Shown in pieces: positions 10,805 through 23,929 of a stretch of DNA of 64,000 nt (position 1 is the stretch's first letter; the number at the start of each line of letters is the position of its first letter). Location: the NCBI GenBank assembly GCA_028023455.1, contig JAQFVV010006502.1:186001-250000 (forward strand), written 5' to 3'. Source of the stretch: Epiperipatus broadwayi (lineage: Eukaryota; Onychophora; Udeonychophora; Euonychophora; Peripatidae). The position numbers and the translations under genes were made by a program. The notes beneath the pieces are model-generated. The model was given only the letters and a program-made list of their open reading frames with translations. It was not told the origin of the DNA and made no database searches.

Positions 10805-13556
10805 ATCATAACTTTATTGTAATAGAAATGGTTAGTAATGTGATGGAGGATAGAAATAAAGGTAGAAATAATAGTGAAAGATGTGGGTGGAGAGTGAATG
10901 ATAAGCATAAGTTGGAAGAGTATAAAATAAAAGTTGGAAGAAACCATGGAGCAGTTGGTTGGGGATGAATGTAAGGACTGGTGTGGTGAAATAGAAAAAG
11001 TGGCAAATAGGGATTTAGTCATGAATATGCAGAAAAATAAAAGTAATAAAAATGAGAGTTAGTAAAAGTATAAAAGAAAGGAAAGAAGCATGCAGAGAAT
11101 ATAAGTGTGCTATTAAGAATAAAGAAAGTGAAAATGATATTAATGCTAAATGGGGAAAGTACTTAGAAAAGAAGAAGCTAGCTAAAATGGATAATTATAG
11201 AGAGAGGATGAAGTTAAATATTAAATTGTTGGAGGATATTAATAAAAGTGGAAGAGATGGGAGTAAAAAATTTTGGAATTACATTGAAAGGAGAAATGTA
11301 GGGGAAAGAGAGATAGTATTAATAGATGGTGATGGAATAGAATGTAGCTCTAGGGGTGAGCTAGAGAAAATCTTAAATAGATATGTAATGGATATAGAAA
11401 AGATGTTAGATGTGAAGGAATTAGTGATAAAAAACATGAAAACAGTTAGTAATGGGAAAAATGAACTCAATGAAGCACGGACGAGATTGAAAATTGGAAA
11501 GGCAAGAGGTTTAGATGGATGGGCAGTAGAGATGGTAATGAATTTAGGGCATAGAGCAAAAGCAAAGTTATTATCATGTGTTTTAATAAGATGGCACGGA
11601 AGACAGTTTTTCCGGGTAGTTGGAGTAATATAAGAATAAGATTATTATTTAAAGGAAAGGGTAAGGATATAGAAAGTTAAATAATTATTGACCGATAGTG
11701 GTAACATCAGTTTTATATAAAGTTTTCACATATATGGTAGCTGGAAGAGTTGTAAAATGGATGGGAGAGAATAATGTAGTGGGGGAAATGCAAGGAGGTT
11801 TTAGGTCAGATAAGCGTATAGGAGATAGTTTGTTTGTAGTTACACAAACTTATGGAGATGAGTATGAATTCAGGTAGATCATTATATATGAGTTTTATAG
11901 ATTTAGAGAAAGCATATGATAAAGTAAATAGAAATAGATTATGGGTAAGATTAGCCAATTTGGGAATGGATGAAGCTTTAGTAAATATTATTAAGAAATT
12001 ATATGAAAATAATTATTATACTTACCAATTAGGGGATATAGAATCAGTTAAAGGTAAAAATGGGGTGGGATTAAAGCAAGGATGCCCTATGCCACTGATT
12101 TTGTTTTTGTTGTTTTTGAGTGAAATGGAGAAAGCAATAGAAAGACTAGGAAGAGGGGTAGAGATACTGTTAATAGGTGGCAAAGGAATATATACTTTGT
12201 CGGGTCTTTTTTTGTGGATGATATCTTTTTATGTGCAGAAAGAAGGGAAGATATGGTTATTAGGTTGAGGACATGTGCAAGGGTGGGTAAAGAGATGGGA
12301 TTAAATTTAGTGAGGAAAAACCAAATATAATGATGGTTAATACTGGGGAAAGAGAGGATGTAGATTTTTTATTGGGGAATATAAAGTTAAGTGTGGTGGA
12401 TAGATATAGGTATTTGGGAATCATCTTATGTAATCAGGAAAATTGCTTGGATGAATGGGAGAAAAATTGGTAAATGAAGTAAAGAAAAGAAAGAGTTTGG
12501 TAAAGAAACTAACAGTATTTTCATATAATAAATATGATGTAGCTAGAATTGTATGGAAGGGAGTTGCAGTAGCTGGGTTAACATATGGTAATGATGCATT
12601 ATGTATTAGTAAAAAGATTTTAGATTATTTAGAGAAAGTACAAAGGGAAGTAGGAAGACATGCATTAATGCAGAGATGTGGACAGCAAAGGAGGAAATTC
12701 AAGGAGAAATGGGATGGTCAAGTTTCTATATGAGAGATGCAAAAAGTAAAATGAAAATGTTTGCCAGGTTGCAGTTTATGGATAGTAAAAGAATATCCAA
12801 AATAGTGTTTAATTGGATTATGAGTAAAGGGCGAGTAACAATATGGGTGAGAAAGGTAATGCGGTATGCAAAAGATTTGGATAAAGAATTTATATCGGTA
12901 TACTTGTATAAAAGGTGGGATGATTGTGTTAGGAGGATTGTTGAGTGTTATAGTGGTAAGGAATGGAATAAAAGAATAGAAGGATTAGTAAAAAATAGGG
13001 AGTTGGAGAGATGGAGCAGTAGTATGGAGGGTAAGAAGAGTTTAAATATATATAGAAGTAAATGGAATATTGGAAGCGAGTTAATTTATGGTAATAGTAA
13101 GAAAGTAGTTTATTGTTTAAGGCTCAAATGGGATCTTTAGCAACAAGAGAATATACATGTAAATGGAAAACTATGGGTGATTTAGTGTGCAAATTGTGTA
13201 AGGAAGGTATAGAAAATATTAGGCATCTGTTGATTGAATGTAAATGCTTGAAAGCAGAAAGGGTACAGATAATGAAGTTATGGGAGAATAGGTATGAACA
13301 AAGTGACTATACAGAAAGTGAGTTATTAGTTTTTATGCTGGGTTTGTGAAAAGATAAGGGGGATTTAGATTTAAAGGCCATAGAGTTGACAAAGATTATG
13401 TTATGGAAATGGGATGGGGCAGAATATAGGAAGACTTAAGAGTGGGAAATGGAAAATAAAGTGGCTAACAGGTTTATCTGGGCATAGTTGCTGAGATATT
13501 TTTGACTTCATTTAAGGGGAAGCCAAATACATCACAACACATAACATCACCTGTTT
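10805..13556 (+). mobile_element. 5'-truncated LINE, copy 2 (most complete)
   Basis: Non-LTR retrotransposon of the same family as 301-1652. It contains the pre-RT region, the whole RT, a thumb/C-terminal region and a Cys/His knuckle. No endonuclease is visible because the 5' end is missing. The element ends in a short CATCACAACACATAAC-like tail, not poly(A). It lies with the R4 hairpin inside one probable target duplication (10,491-10,513 and 13,571-13,592). It was inserted after the giant palindrome formed, because the other palindrome arm has the uninterrupted site. Clade unresolved; the I/Jockey/CR1 part of the LINE tree is my inference. Confidence 0.85.
11052..13349 (+). pseudogene. LINE reverse transcriptase, frameshifted remnant
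   Basis: Order of parts: pre-RT helices from 11,052 (KSIKERKEACREYK), the fingers motif KARGLDGW near 11,500, then a frameshift near 11,585. RT block FIDLEKAYDKVNR at 11,894-11,932 holds the first catalytic Asp. GLKQGCPMPLILF lies at 12,070-12,108. The catalytic box, FVDDIFL, is at about 12,213 in a shifted frame. VNTGE and YRYLGIIL follow at 12,340-12,430, and VWKGVAVAGLTYG near 12,550. YLYKRWDDCVRRIVECY lies at 12,905-12,955, and the knuckle CKLC-x8-H-x4-C at 13,190-13,240. At least five frameshifts or stops separate these, so it is dead, yet both catalytic Asp regions remain readable and the copy is not extremely old. Confidence 0.85.
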
Positions 13557-13570
13557 AATATTTATTTTTA

Positions 13571-13592
13571 TATTATAAAAGGAGAGTTTTTT
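13571..13592 (+). repeat. probable target duplication, right flank of R4+LINE insertion
   Basis: Near-identical to 10,491-10,513; after it the left palindrome arm resumes and pairs with about 17,445 downward. Confidence 0.6.
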
Positions 13593-15225
13593 TTAAAAGG
13601 AGAGAATTTTAAATCTTTTTATTTTACATTATCCCCCAGCCATCTAAATACTAAAACATTATTGTCTTTTAAAAGAAACTATAATTCAATCTTTTTGTTT
13701 TATTTTTACCAAACTACTTTTAAACAAAAGAAAACTACTTTAAAACATATCACCTATTTTTGTCTATTTATGCAAGTATACATATTACGTTTCATAATAC
13801 ATATCTTGCTAACATTACATCACATCCCCCTCCATTTGGGAAGTAAAATACATCAATTTGACTCCTTTTAACTCTGACATTTTATTTTAAACTTTTCAAT
13901 TTTCTTTTTTTTATATTTGTTTATTATTTTTTTTCTAAAAAAATAAGTTTCGATTTGCTCAAGATTTTCAAGCTACAGAGGGTGACTTTTTATGCTGATT
14001 CATCTTACCACCTATAATCTACATTAACTGACAATGATTATGTCATATGTGAATGACCATGAGAGATAACATGTATTTTCCCAATGTGTACAAAGAGGGT
14101 AAATGCTGTGAATAGCAGAACACATCTCGCTTATATCTGACTTATGCAATAAAATACTTTATTTATTACTATGCTGGAATTTTTCTATCAGTGGGTTGAA
14201 TGACCCCAAGAATTTCTCTCTTGAGCCTGCATCCTAGAAAATACAAGGTTTCTGTGAATAGCAATATTTATCCACTATGCTAAAATGAGGTTTATTTATT
14301 ATATGAAGTTGAAATTTTTCCTTTCCATAAAACTGACTTGTGGCTTATTCTGGATATATTTTTCCAATGTGCATATTTATTTTAGATAAGAACTGGAACA
14401 TCATCTTCCAACATGCTGAATGGGCCCATACCTTTTACTGAATCCTCAGGTTAGTAGATGTTCTCTCCTATTTTCATGCCCTTTACAGGTTTTAAGTTCA
14501 CATAGCAACAGCCTGCACTTAATACTTTATCAACCTTTATCTGCACTTCACCTCCCCCTCCATGACTCTATTAGCCTAAACACAATCTACACTCACTTGG
14601 AAGATTATTTTGCAACATTTTATTTACTTTTTATTATACATTTTATTTTATTTATTCTAGGCTTTATTTGATTTATTTATTATTTTATCACCATATTAGG
14701 ATTCCCTACAAAAATAAACTTTTATTTTATTATCATATATTTTTACTCTAAACTGTATTATTTTACTTTATTCTAAGTAGCAAATTCAACTTTTACATTA
14801 TTAATTCTTTAAAAACACATTTTACATTTTACTTGTTTACTAAGTGTTCAACTAACTCTATTCCCCTCAGACCTCTCTAATTTCTACCTGACTATAATCA
14901 ACCCCCACTAACAAATTTATTTATCTCTTTGCTTGCTTTTCTCTCTCTCCTTTTTATTTACAATTCCTACTCTTTTTTATTTTTTTATTTTATATTTTTA
15001 ACTATCTTAATTCTTAATATTATAATTTGCTTTCCTTGGTTCATTTCCCTTCTCACACTGCTTATCAATTTTAACTTTAATAACTATGCAATTTAGCATT
15101 GTTTTGAATTTTAGTTTCAAATTTTTTTTTAAATTTTAATTATGATTTTACTTTTAACTTTGATTGTGCTGGTTCAATTATGGCACTTATGCTCCCACAT
15201 TGCATAGCATTTGAACTGGGTCCCC

Positions 15226-15534
15226 TGAAATTACCAGATTAACTAGGCAGTATATAACTGTATAACATAAAGTTGGCTGGCATCCCTCAAAACAAATAAA
15301 ATCCTTTGAATGGCAGAATTTAAATTCAGCAGTAAAGGTAGGCCACAGTCTGGAAATGTGATTGTTTTATGCTTTGCATAGCTCAATCTGACCATGGGTA
15401 CCATTGATGGCGATGCTCTCAATGGTATTCTGCCTCTGCTTAAATATCCAGTCTGTTACTGCAGTCACAAAGTTGCCAAAAGTTAGTTACAAAATTTTAA
15501 AAGGTTGTAATAAATGTGTAACTTTTATGGACCC
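15226..15534 (+). repeat. R5 repeat forming the palindrome spacer
   Basis: Matches 18,570-18,880 in direct orientation (GTTGGCTGGCA, CAAAACAAATAAAA, TTTATGCTTTGCATAG, TCACAAAGTTG.CAAAAGTTAG). GAACTGGGTCC and its complement GGACCCAGTTC mark its two edges, where the palindrome arms begin. Confidence 0.75.
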
Positions 15535-17797
15535 AGTTCAAATGGTGTCCAACATGGGACCAAAGTGCTATAAATTGATACAGTATAATCAAAGTTAAAT
15601 AAGTAAAATCATAATTAAAATTTTAAAAAAGTTCAAAACTAAAAATTCAAAATAAATGCTAAATTGCATAATTATAAAAGTTAAAATCAGTGAGCAGTGT
15701 GAGAAGAGAAATGGACTGAGGCAAGTAAATTTTAATATTACGTATATAAGGTAATTAATAATAGTTAAAAATATAAAATAAAAGAATAAAAAAGAGTATG
15801 AATTGTAAACAAAAAGAAGAGAAAAAAGGTGGCCGGTAAGATTTAATTTATTATTGGGGGTTATTTGATAGTCAGCTGGGAATTGAGTTAGAAAGGTCTG
15901 GAGGGGGGAGAGAGAGGTGGAGTTAGTTGAACACTATTTCAATTTAAAAATAGAAAAAAAATAATGAAAATAAAAAAACTGCCTGACAAAGGTTAGGGGA
16001 TTGAGAATTTATATTAACTGGATGGACTTTTTGAAAAAAAAGTTTATTGTACATGGATTATGAGAATGGAAATAACATTAAACAAATAAAGTAAAATGTT
16101 TTTCTGAAAGGTAATGATGGAAGTACAATAATGTTATTTAGACTAGAGTAAAATAAAAATATTTTAGAATAAATATATAGTGAGAAAATAAAAATAGATA
16201 AATCGAATAAAGCCTATAAATAAAATGAAAACTATAATAAAAAATTTAAATGAAAAGTTGCAAAATAATTTTTCAAGTAAGTATAGATTGTACATAGATT
16301 AATTGAGACATGGAGAGGGGAAAGATGCAGATAAAGATTGAGGAAAAATTATTAAAGTGTAGGTTGTTGCTATGTAAACTTAAGACCCATAATCAGCATG
16401 AAACAGGTGGGATAGATTCTCTTATTTCATGAATGAGGAACCAGTAGAAAGTTCTGGGCTTAACCAACACACTGGGATAGAGTTCCAGTACCTTATCTTA
16501 AAATGTGTGCATTGGAAAAATACCAGCATAAGCTGCAAATAAATTTTTTGGGAGAAAAATTCCCAACATATAATAAATTTTATTTTAGTGCAAGGCAAAT
16601 GGTCAGAGTATGAATACTACCATTCATAGTGATCCTGTATTTGTAGGATGCAGACCCAATGGAGAAAGTCATGGGCTCATTTAAACCACTAGAAGAAAAA
16701 TTCTCAGCATAGTTATAATAAATCTCAATGTAATGTAAGCCAACTGGTCAGTAGATAAATCCCATATCTTTCAGATGACCCATTGGAGAAAGTTATGGGC
16801 TCAATCAACCCACTGGTAGAGAAATTCCAACATTAAATAAAGTTTTGTTAGATTATATGTTTATTGCATAAATCAGATATAAGCCAGATATGTTCTGCCA
16901 TACACAGCATTTACCTTCTTTGTACACATCAGAAAGATGCATTTTCCATGTGGTCATCACATATAACATAAATGTGAACTGTAAAATAAAACAGCTTAGG
17001 AAAGATCACTCTCTGTGGTTTGTTGATCTGTATGCAATTCAAAACTTATTTTAAAAAAAAAAAAATAAAAAAATGAATATGAAAAATTAAATGGTAAAGC
17101 TAGTAATATATATATATATATATAAAGTGTGATTTAAAAATGGGTCAAATTGACACATTTTACCATTCTAATGAAGGGGTGTGTGATGTAACGTTAGTGA
17201 GATATATGTTACAAAACAAACATATATACTAGAATTACATGTTTATAATTTAAAAATAAATGATTAAATTATTAATAGGAATGAAAATAGAAAAAAAATA
17301 ATATGCTTTAGAGTAGTTTTTTTTTTAAAAAAAAGTTTTGTAAAAATCAAAAAAAAAAAAAGATTGCATTATATTTTTTTTAGAAAGAGAATAAAGTTTT
17401 AATATTGAGAGGGCTGGGTAATAATATAAAATAAAATCATTTAAAATTTTTTTTCTTTTTAAAAAAACTTTTACAAAGTAAAAATAAGTTAAAAGAATAA
17501 ATGTGTAAAAAAATAAATGTTAGAGAAAACTTTCAAAAAATGTAATTAGTTTAAAAGATTGCTGATGGAATTAATTAAAAGAAAAATATATAAACTATCT
17601 CATAAAAGTGATAGTAGATTAATTTTTAAAAAAATTAGATTAAAGCAAATGTAAAAAATCAATTACAGAAAATGTAATATAAAAAATAATTAAAAAAACA
17701 TATTTGAGTTATGATCAAAATTGAAAATATTGATAAATTAAAACAATGAGAGAGAAGGGTATATAAAGTCACAACCATCTATTATTAGTTTGGTCTG

Positions 17798-17898
17798 CAT
17801 TTTGTGATTGAATTATTCGTCTTTTCACTTTGTGATAGAATTACTCTGGCCTTCAATCTGTAATTCAGTCCAGTCTTCATTCCATTATTCAGTTTGGA
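17798..17898 (+). repeat. imperfect minisatellite, about 26-bp unit, four copies
   Basis: Four successive units begin GCATTTTGTGATTGAATTAT, TTCACTTTGTGATAGAATTA, TTCAATCTGTAATTCAGTCC and TTCATTCCATTATTCAGTTT. The left palindrome arm has only about one unit here, so the array expanded in the right arm after the arms separated. Confidence 0.6.
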
Positions 17899-18509
17899 CA
17901 GAATGCAGAACTCAGAGTTTTTCATGAATGCCAATAATCTGAGATTCAGATATTCAGAAACTGTAAATACAGTAGTGAGCCAATCAATAAACTGCTGCAG
18001 TCAACATCAAACAGAAGGTACAGAACAGATATAGGAGTGTTTGACAATTTCAGGCCCCAATCTCCTCTGCTAAAATTAACTGTACTTTCCTGGAGCCAAT
18101 AGCTAAAACAAATGCCTAAGCCCTAAAGGAGATGCTGCCACATTCTTTCTCCTCCATTATTGAGCCAAATAAATGAAAAAAAAACCTTGGAACCATCAAT
18201 GGAAACAAAATTTAAACAGTTGGAAAATATATACAAATGAAAATCTAGGTAAAGATATTTTAAATAACTTAAACAGACAATTGATTTTAAATGAAATGAA
18301 CTTTAACAAAGGATTATTATAACTACAGCCTAAAGTTATTTATATTTTTCATATAAAAAATTAATATGTTACATTATGCTAAGTAAATGTGTGTGCATAA
18401 ATAAATGATAATGTTGCTTAATTGTTATTCGATCTATTCTGTCTCTCTCTTGTCACTGCATCAGCATTAATTTTAAGTTATAAATGTTATATGTGATAAG
18501 TTAAATGTG

Positions 18510-18885
18510 CTGGGCCCTGATTCAAGAGGATGAGCTAGCTTGGGATATGTCAAGCACTAGATTGTATGCCTGTCATCCAAAGCATGATGACTATATAACA
18601 TATGGTTGGCTGGCAGTTGAGTTTGAGCCTCAAAACAAATAAAAAATGCTTTGGATGGCAGGGTTTGAATCCAGCAGTTGAGGTAGGCTACAGTCTGAAA
18701 ATGTGATCATGTTATGCTTTGCATAGCCTAATCTGGCAATGGGTATTATTGATGGATATGCTATCAATGGTATTCTTCCATGTGCTTGAAGGGCCAGTCC
18801 ATCACAGTAGTCACAAAGTTGACAAAAGTTAGTTACAAAATTTTTAAAAGTTGTAATAAACATGTAACTTCTATGAATCCAGTTC
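18510..18885 (+). repeat. R5 repeat at the right outer end of the giant palindrome
   Basis: Best-preserved R5 copy. It contains GGGTTTGAATCCAGC (18,651-18,665), close to the RNA polymerase III B-box consensus GGTTCGANTCC. A convincing A box at the right distance is not evident. It may be a tRNA-related SINE or only resemble one. A minus-strand frame here is not a gene. Confidence 0.65.
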
Positions 18886-19033
18886 AATATATATGCTTAT
18901 AATAGCATGCACCCTAAAATAAGTAACAAAATCTAAAATTTTAAATAACAATTTTTTTTAAATCCCTTTAAGTATATATATACTTTTTATTTTCTCTATT
19001 TTAAATAAGTGATTTTTGAAATGAAGAAGGTTT

Positions 19034-19417
<384 letters not shown>

Positions 19418-19934
19418 TATCCTAGCAATAGTATGAAAGACTAGTTATAGTAGTAATGCTACAAAACCAGTTAAACCATTGCAGATTTGTATTGGTTGGA
19501 ATTGCTAAGAATAATTCTTGCAAAACATTCAAATCACTTTTTCATTTCTTATTAACATTTTCAATATATCAAACATGTATATGCCTTATGTTAGAATCCT
19601 TTGACCATTTGATAAGAAAGGAATAAAGACAGTTATAATACTTAACTAAGCAAGACAATGTCAGATGGTATAACAATTTATATATTATTAGAATTAAAAG
19701 AAATAAGGGGTAAAATAGTGTAAATCTTTAATCTACTCAATTATTAGTAAATTTGCTATTCATTTTGTGATAAATACATGATTATACATTTCCCCATATA
19801 ATAGTTCAAAGTTAGCAGTCTATTTTTATTGTAAGTAGAAAAAGATAATTGGATTAGCCAAAATCCAAATAATGTACAATTTGCTTCATTTAGCAAATAA
19901 AAATTAACTTTATTGTGTGAGAAAGTGCAATAAC

Positions 19935-20060
19935 TCTGTCTATAATGTAAATTACACACATATATTTATCTATGTATCATACCAGAGAAGGAAAATTTGA
20001 TAATATTAGTACTATTTAGCCGAGTGCACTTTCAGTACTGTGGACCAAAATCATGTAAAT
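19935..20060 (+). repeat. R7 dispersed repeat, copy 1
   Basis: Matches 30,475-30,585 in the same orientation: TATAATGTAAATTA, ATTTAGC.GAG, CACTTTCA.TACTGTG, AATCATG. Class unknown. Confidence 0.55.
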
Positions 20061-21980
20061 ATTACTATTATTATCGAATTTTTCTTCTCTGTATGATATA
20101 TATATATATATTGTATTAATTATTTGGTTTAATTTGTAATAGTTTGAAGAATAGTAGATACTGTATTCTTTTTTTTTTTTCAAAATAATCTTTATTTGCA
20201 CAAAAAGTAAAATATACATTGTAATATAGAGTTCATGTTTACAATCGTGCCTAACACATTAAATACTAATTAGTTATTAAATTAGATGATGATTACAAGA
20301 TTAAAAGTAAAATTTTATGTTATGTTACTTATTTTATGTTATGTTATTCTTTGTTAATTAATTAATGATTTGTTTAAATAATTGTTTAAAAATTTATTAG
20401 TTTGCTTCTTTTTATTTGAAAATATATTATATCCAATAATTTATAATAAAACATTTGTAAATATTTTTATTACTTGCAAAATGAATTAATGTACTATCAA
20501 ATTGTAAATATAGGTTCTTTAGGTGTATACTATAATATTTTGACCTTTAAAAATTTTGTGAACCTTGATTATGATCTTACAAAAGTTCTCATTGAAATAA
20601 AAAAAATACTCTGCATGACTTTGGGCAATGATAGAGTGGTATGTTCCGGTACTCAGTTAACCTAAACTCTGTTACTTTTGTAGTCAAAAGTCATTAATTA
20701 ATTTATTAAGAAAAAAATGTCAATTGTTATCAAATAATTTAGTTACCTAATTTATTCGTAGCTTTCATAGTTTTTATTGTGTAAAATGTATCAGAATATT
20801 CACTATTTGTTTTTAAATATTGATGGCTTGTATCTGTTATATATGGAAAAGAATGCACTTACCAGCTTTAAAGATTTGATGATTTAATTGATGACTTCTT
20901 TTTAATATTAGCATTTATTTTTTGAAAAAAAATGTGGAAGTAGATATTTTATTTTTTACTATCAGCTTCCTTAGTTCTTAAAAACCTTTTCTGCTAATAA
21001 AATTATAAATTTTCCGATATCAGAATAGAATATTGAAAAGTATTGCTAGTATTATTAGAGTTCTGATGTTTATTTTGATTGTGGATCAAAGTATCATAGT
21101 CATTGTACGCAGTTCCGTTATGGCTTCACTCCTTGTGTGTGCGATATCTGGTTGAAAATATAGTATTCATATGATTGAATACAGTATTTCTATTTATTTA
21201 ATGTTAATTTTAAAAATAATAATGATATAAATATAAAATAAAACAATTTAGAATTATTTTTTTTGTACATTTAGACATTTTATTTTTCTCTCTTTTTTTT
21301 TTGCAAATTGTAATAGATAACTTTTTTTTTTTACTTTTAAGTGAATTTAAACAAACGAACTTGCAAATATATATATATAAAACTTGTTTTATAATTTAAT
21401 TAATGAGAGAAAAAATGAAATACTTATCATAGTTTGTCATTTTAATTAAAAATAGTTATCAATTAAACAATCGATAACTTAATATTTTCGATGCATAACG
21501 ACATTTTAAATAAATATCACTTAAACTTTAAATGATATTAAAAAAAAAAAAACCGAAGTTTGTCGTGATTTGTTCTTCTAAATCTTTGAAGCTCAAAACT
21601 TTGAACTATCATCATTTGACACCAAAAAATCAAACATGTCTAAAACTATTGAAATTTTTGAAAAATTAATTCGACAGAACGTTAACTATGGTCTCATTTT
21701 TTCTTTTTGAAATGAGAATAAAAAATAATTTATTACTTTAAAAATGTACTATCATCAAGTTTCTATCAATTTTATTAGCATTTCTATCTTTTCATATTGT
21801 GCTGACTCTAAACATTGTATCAAATCATTCACAGTATAAAACAATTTTATTCTTTTTATATACTTTAAGTATTTCTTCAAGTATTTATGCCTTTTTCTAT
21901 GTCATCTTGCAGATAATCTCATTTATTTTAAATGAAGCTGCAATCACAATTGTTTAAATATCTTACTTACTATATCAATG
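20061..21980. other. unassigned AT-rich sequence
   Basis: No supported gene. A short (TA)n lies at 20,096-20,111. Frames of 63-67 codons carry no motif. Confidence 0.4.
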
Positions 21981-21986
21981 CATAAG

Positions 21987-22463
21987 TAAATATTTGAAAA
22001 CCCAGCACACTTCACAAACCTGGAGCTTAATTGTAAGTATAAAGAATTTGAACTCAGATTTTCAAGCACCCTTCATCTATCCACACTATCTCATACAACT
22101 GATACACATGGCCACACACATGTAGAAAAGATAAATAATCACCAATATATGTATTTCATGCTAAACCAGCACTCATCATTTGGTTCACATTATCATCTCC
22201 CACACACATATATAATCAGAGATCAGTTTATATTAAGATAGCAAATCTTCATACTTTAGTGGGCAGGCTTCAATTTACTACAACTTTCAACTTTTCAGCC
22301 ATCCTTACCATTGAAAATCTGATGGTGAAAACCCAAATCCCATGCTGATGCCAATATTACTGCCATGCCCATGTTGACCTCAAGTCACTCTGATCCCTCT
22401 TGTATAGGACCTTATCCATTTAAATACATAGAAGAGGGATGGGCAGGATACAAGCTTGATGTG
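21987..22463 (+). repeat. R1 repeat unit (full, 477-bp period)
   Basis: The unit opens TAAATATTTGAAAACCC and the same opening recurs at 22,464, giving a 477-bp period. Hallmarks are GATAAATAATCACCAATATA, GGACAGGCTTCAATC-like (GGGCAGGCTTCAAT here), CATTGAAAATCTGATG and GAAGAGGGATGGGCAGG. The same unit occurs at 28.65, 29.14, 33.7, 34.05, 36.97 and 37.3 kb. The strand given is the one reading in this order. Confidence 0.8.
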
Positions 22464-22622
22464 TAAATATTTAAAAACCAGGCACTCTTCACAAACCTGA
22501 AGCTTAATTGTAAGAATAGGGGATTTGAATTCAGATTATCAAGCACCCTTCATCTATCCATATAGTGTGAATAGATGAAGGGTGTTTGAAAATCTGAGTT
22601 CAAATCCCCTATACTTACATTC
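22464..22622. repeat. partial R1 unit folded back on itself
   Basis: The start of a second R1 unit (22,464-22,560) is followed directly by the reverse complement of its last part (22,566-22,622): AGCACCCTTCATCTATCCA against TGAATAGATGAAGGGTGTTT. The inverted part contains TGAGTTCAAATCCCC, a B-box-like string. Confidence 0.75.
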
Positions 22623-23174
22623 TATAAGTAGTACACATATATTATAATAAATATGAAATCCATTTTTAAAACTCCTAATTAATAAATTCAAGGCGATTCT
22701 CATTGAATTAACTTGATACATGCACATCAGAATGTTAGTTTATTAATAGGTAAGAAATTTCTAATCCCCCCTCCTTAATATTCTGTGTTTCTAACAAAAT
22801 ATAATTTTAATACATATTATGATATTATCAGCTATCTGTTTTAATAGAATTATTCCTATTTATATATCCACATACATATTGAATGATTTAAATTAGTTCC
22901 TAAGCTTGTCTAGGTATATACTTTCATTAATTCTCTATTTAACATTTTATAACTGAGAACATAATAATAATAAAAATGATTGGATTTAGTATAGAACGAT
23001 GAGCAATTTCTATAAGCTAAACTAGTGCTTCTTGTTAAATAACTCAAAATAAGTAATTAAAAGTGAAGTTTAGATCCCATAATTCACTCTCTCATTTTAA
23101 AAGTCAAAATGAAAATAATTATAATGAAATATTTCATTAGCCAAATTCAAAATCATTAATTTTAGCATATATAT

Positions 23175-23290
23175 ATAATTAAGAGCATGCTAATGAACCG
23201 TAAAGAAGCTTTTTTTTATTATTTTTTATGATAAATGCTTTTAAGTTTACATATTTGTAAATGCAAGCTATATATAAGTCATGTGACTTC
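23175..23290 (+). repeat. R3 repeat, internally deleted copy
   Basis: Joins the two ends of R3: AGAGCATGCTAAT...AAGCTTTTTTT, then TTACATATTTGTAAATGCAAGC and AAGTCATGTGAC. The middle present at 7.1 and 57.0 kb is missing. Followed by (TTC)n(TTA)n at 23,287-23,321. Confidence 0.55.
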
Positions 23291-23929
23291 TTCTTCTTCT
23301 TCTTCTTATTATTATTATTATATAGTAACAATTAATTCAAATATGAAAAGATAATAATCAAAAATTAAATGATTAAAAGAAAATATTAATTATCACCTTT
23401 TAGAAGGATATCTAAGAAAAATTCACCTTGAAATTTAAGCAAAGTTCTTAAAATTTATAAATTCAAAATGTTTTGTATAAGTAAGGAAGTCTTGCATTTC
23501 TTATTATTCAGTATTCAGCAGGTTTTCACAATGATTTGTAACTAAAATTTAAATATTCATTTTATTTTACATACTTTTATTTAAGAGCTATGTAACTGAC
23601 AAAGTTTATGGTTTTAAGTCTATTATGCAGGATTCTTGTTTTTCTATGGCTATGTGTAATTGTCTTTGTAATAGTTTGCATTTGCACAAATTTTGAAAAC
23701 TTTTTTTAAAAGTGGTTCACATAAGTGGTGACTAACTTATAGTTGGTTAGCTTTTCCCAAGACCATCATTACTCAAATGAACTCTATGACTAGAATGAAG
23801 CCAGACAAATTATCTGTGCTTAAGAAAGCTTCATGATTGATTAAAAAGTTAGACTCATCATATAGGACATACAGTTGCTGTCTGATGCACAATGAAGACA
23901 ATGAAAACAAATAAAAAAATAAGATAAAC

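Larger units (their letters stand above)
9165..18880. repeat. giant imperfect inverted repeat (about 9.7 kb including an insertion)
   Basis: The left arm (9165-15225, interrupted by a 3.06-kb insertion at 10,514-13,570) is complementary to the right arm (15,535-18,880). Anchor pairs run throughout: 9619-9645 with 18,430-18,460; 9920-9955 with 18,110-18,150; 13,607-13,720 with 17,330-17,445; 13,810-13,860 with 17,135-17,200; 14,491-14,520 with 16,354-16,383; 15,208-15,223 with 15,532-15,547. The arms differ by many substitutions and small indels, so they are old and not a sequencing foldback. The spacer (15,226-15,534) is an R5 repeat, and R5 copies also form both outer ends. No coding capacity in the arms. 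Confidence 0.85.
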
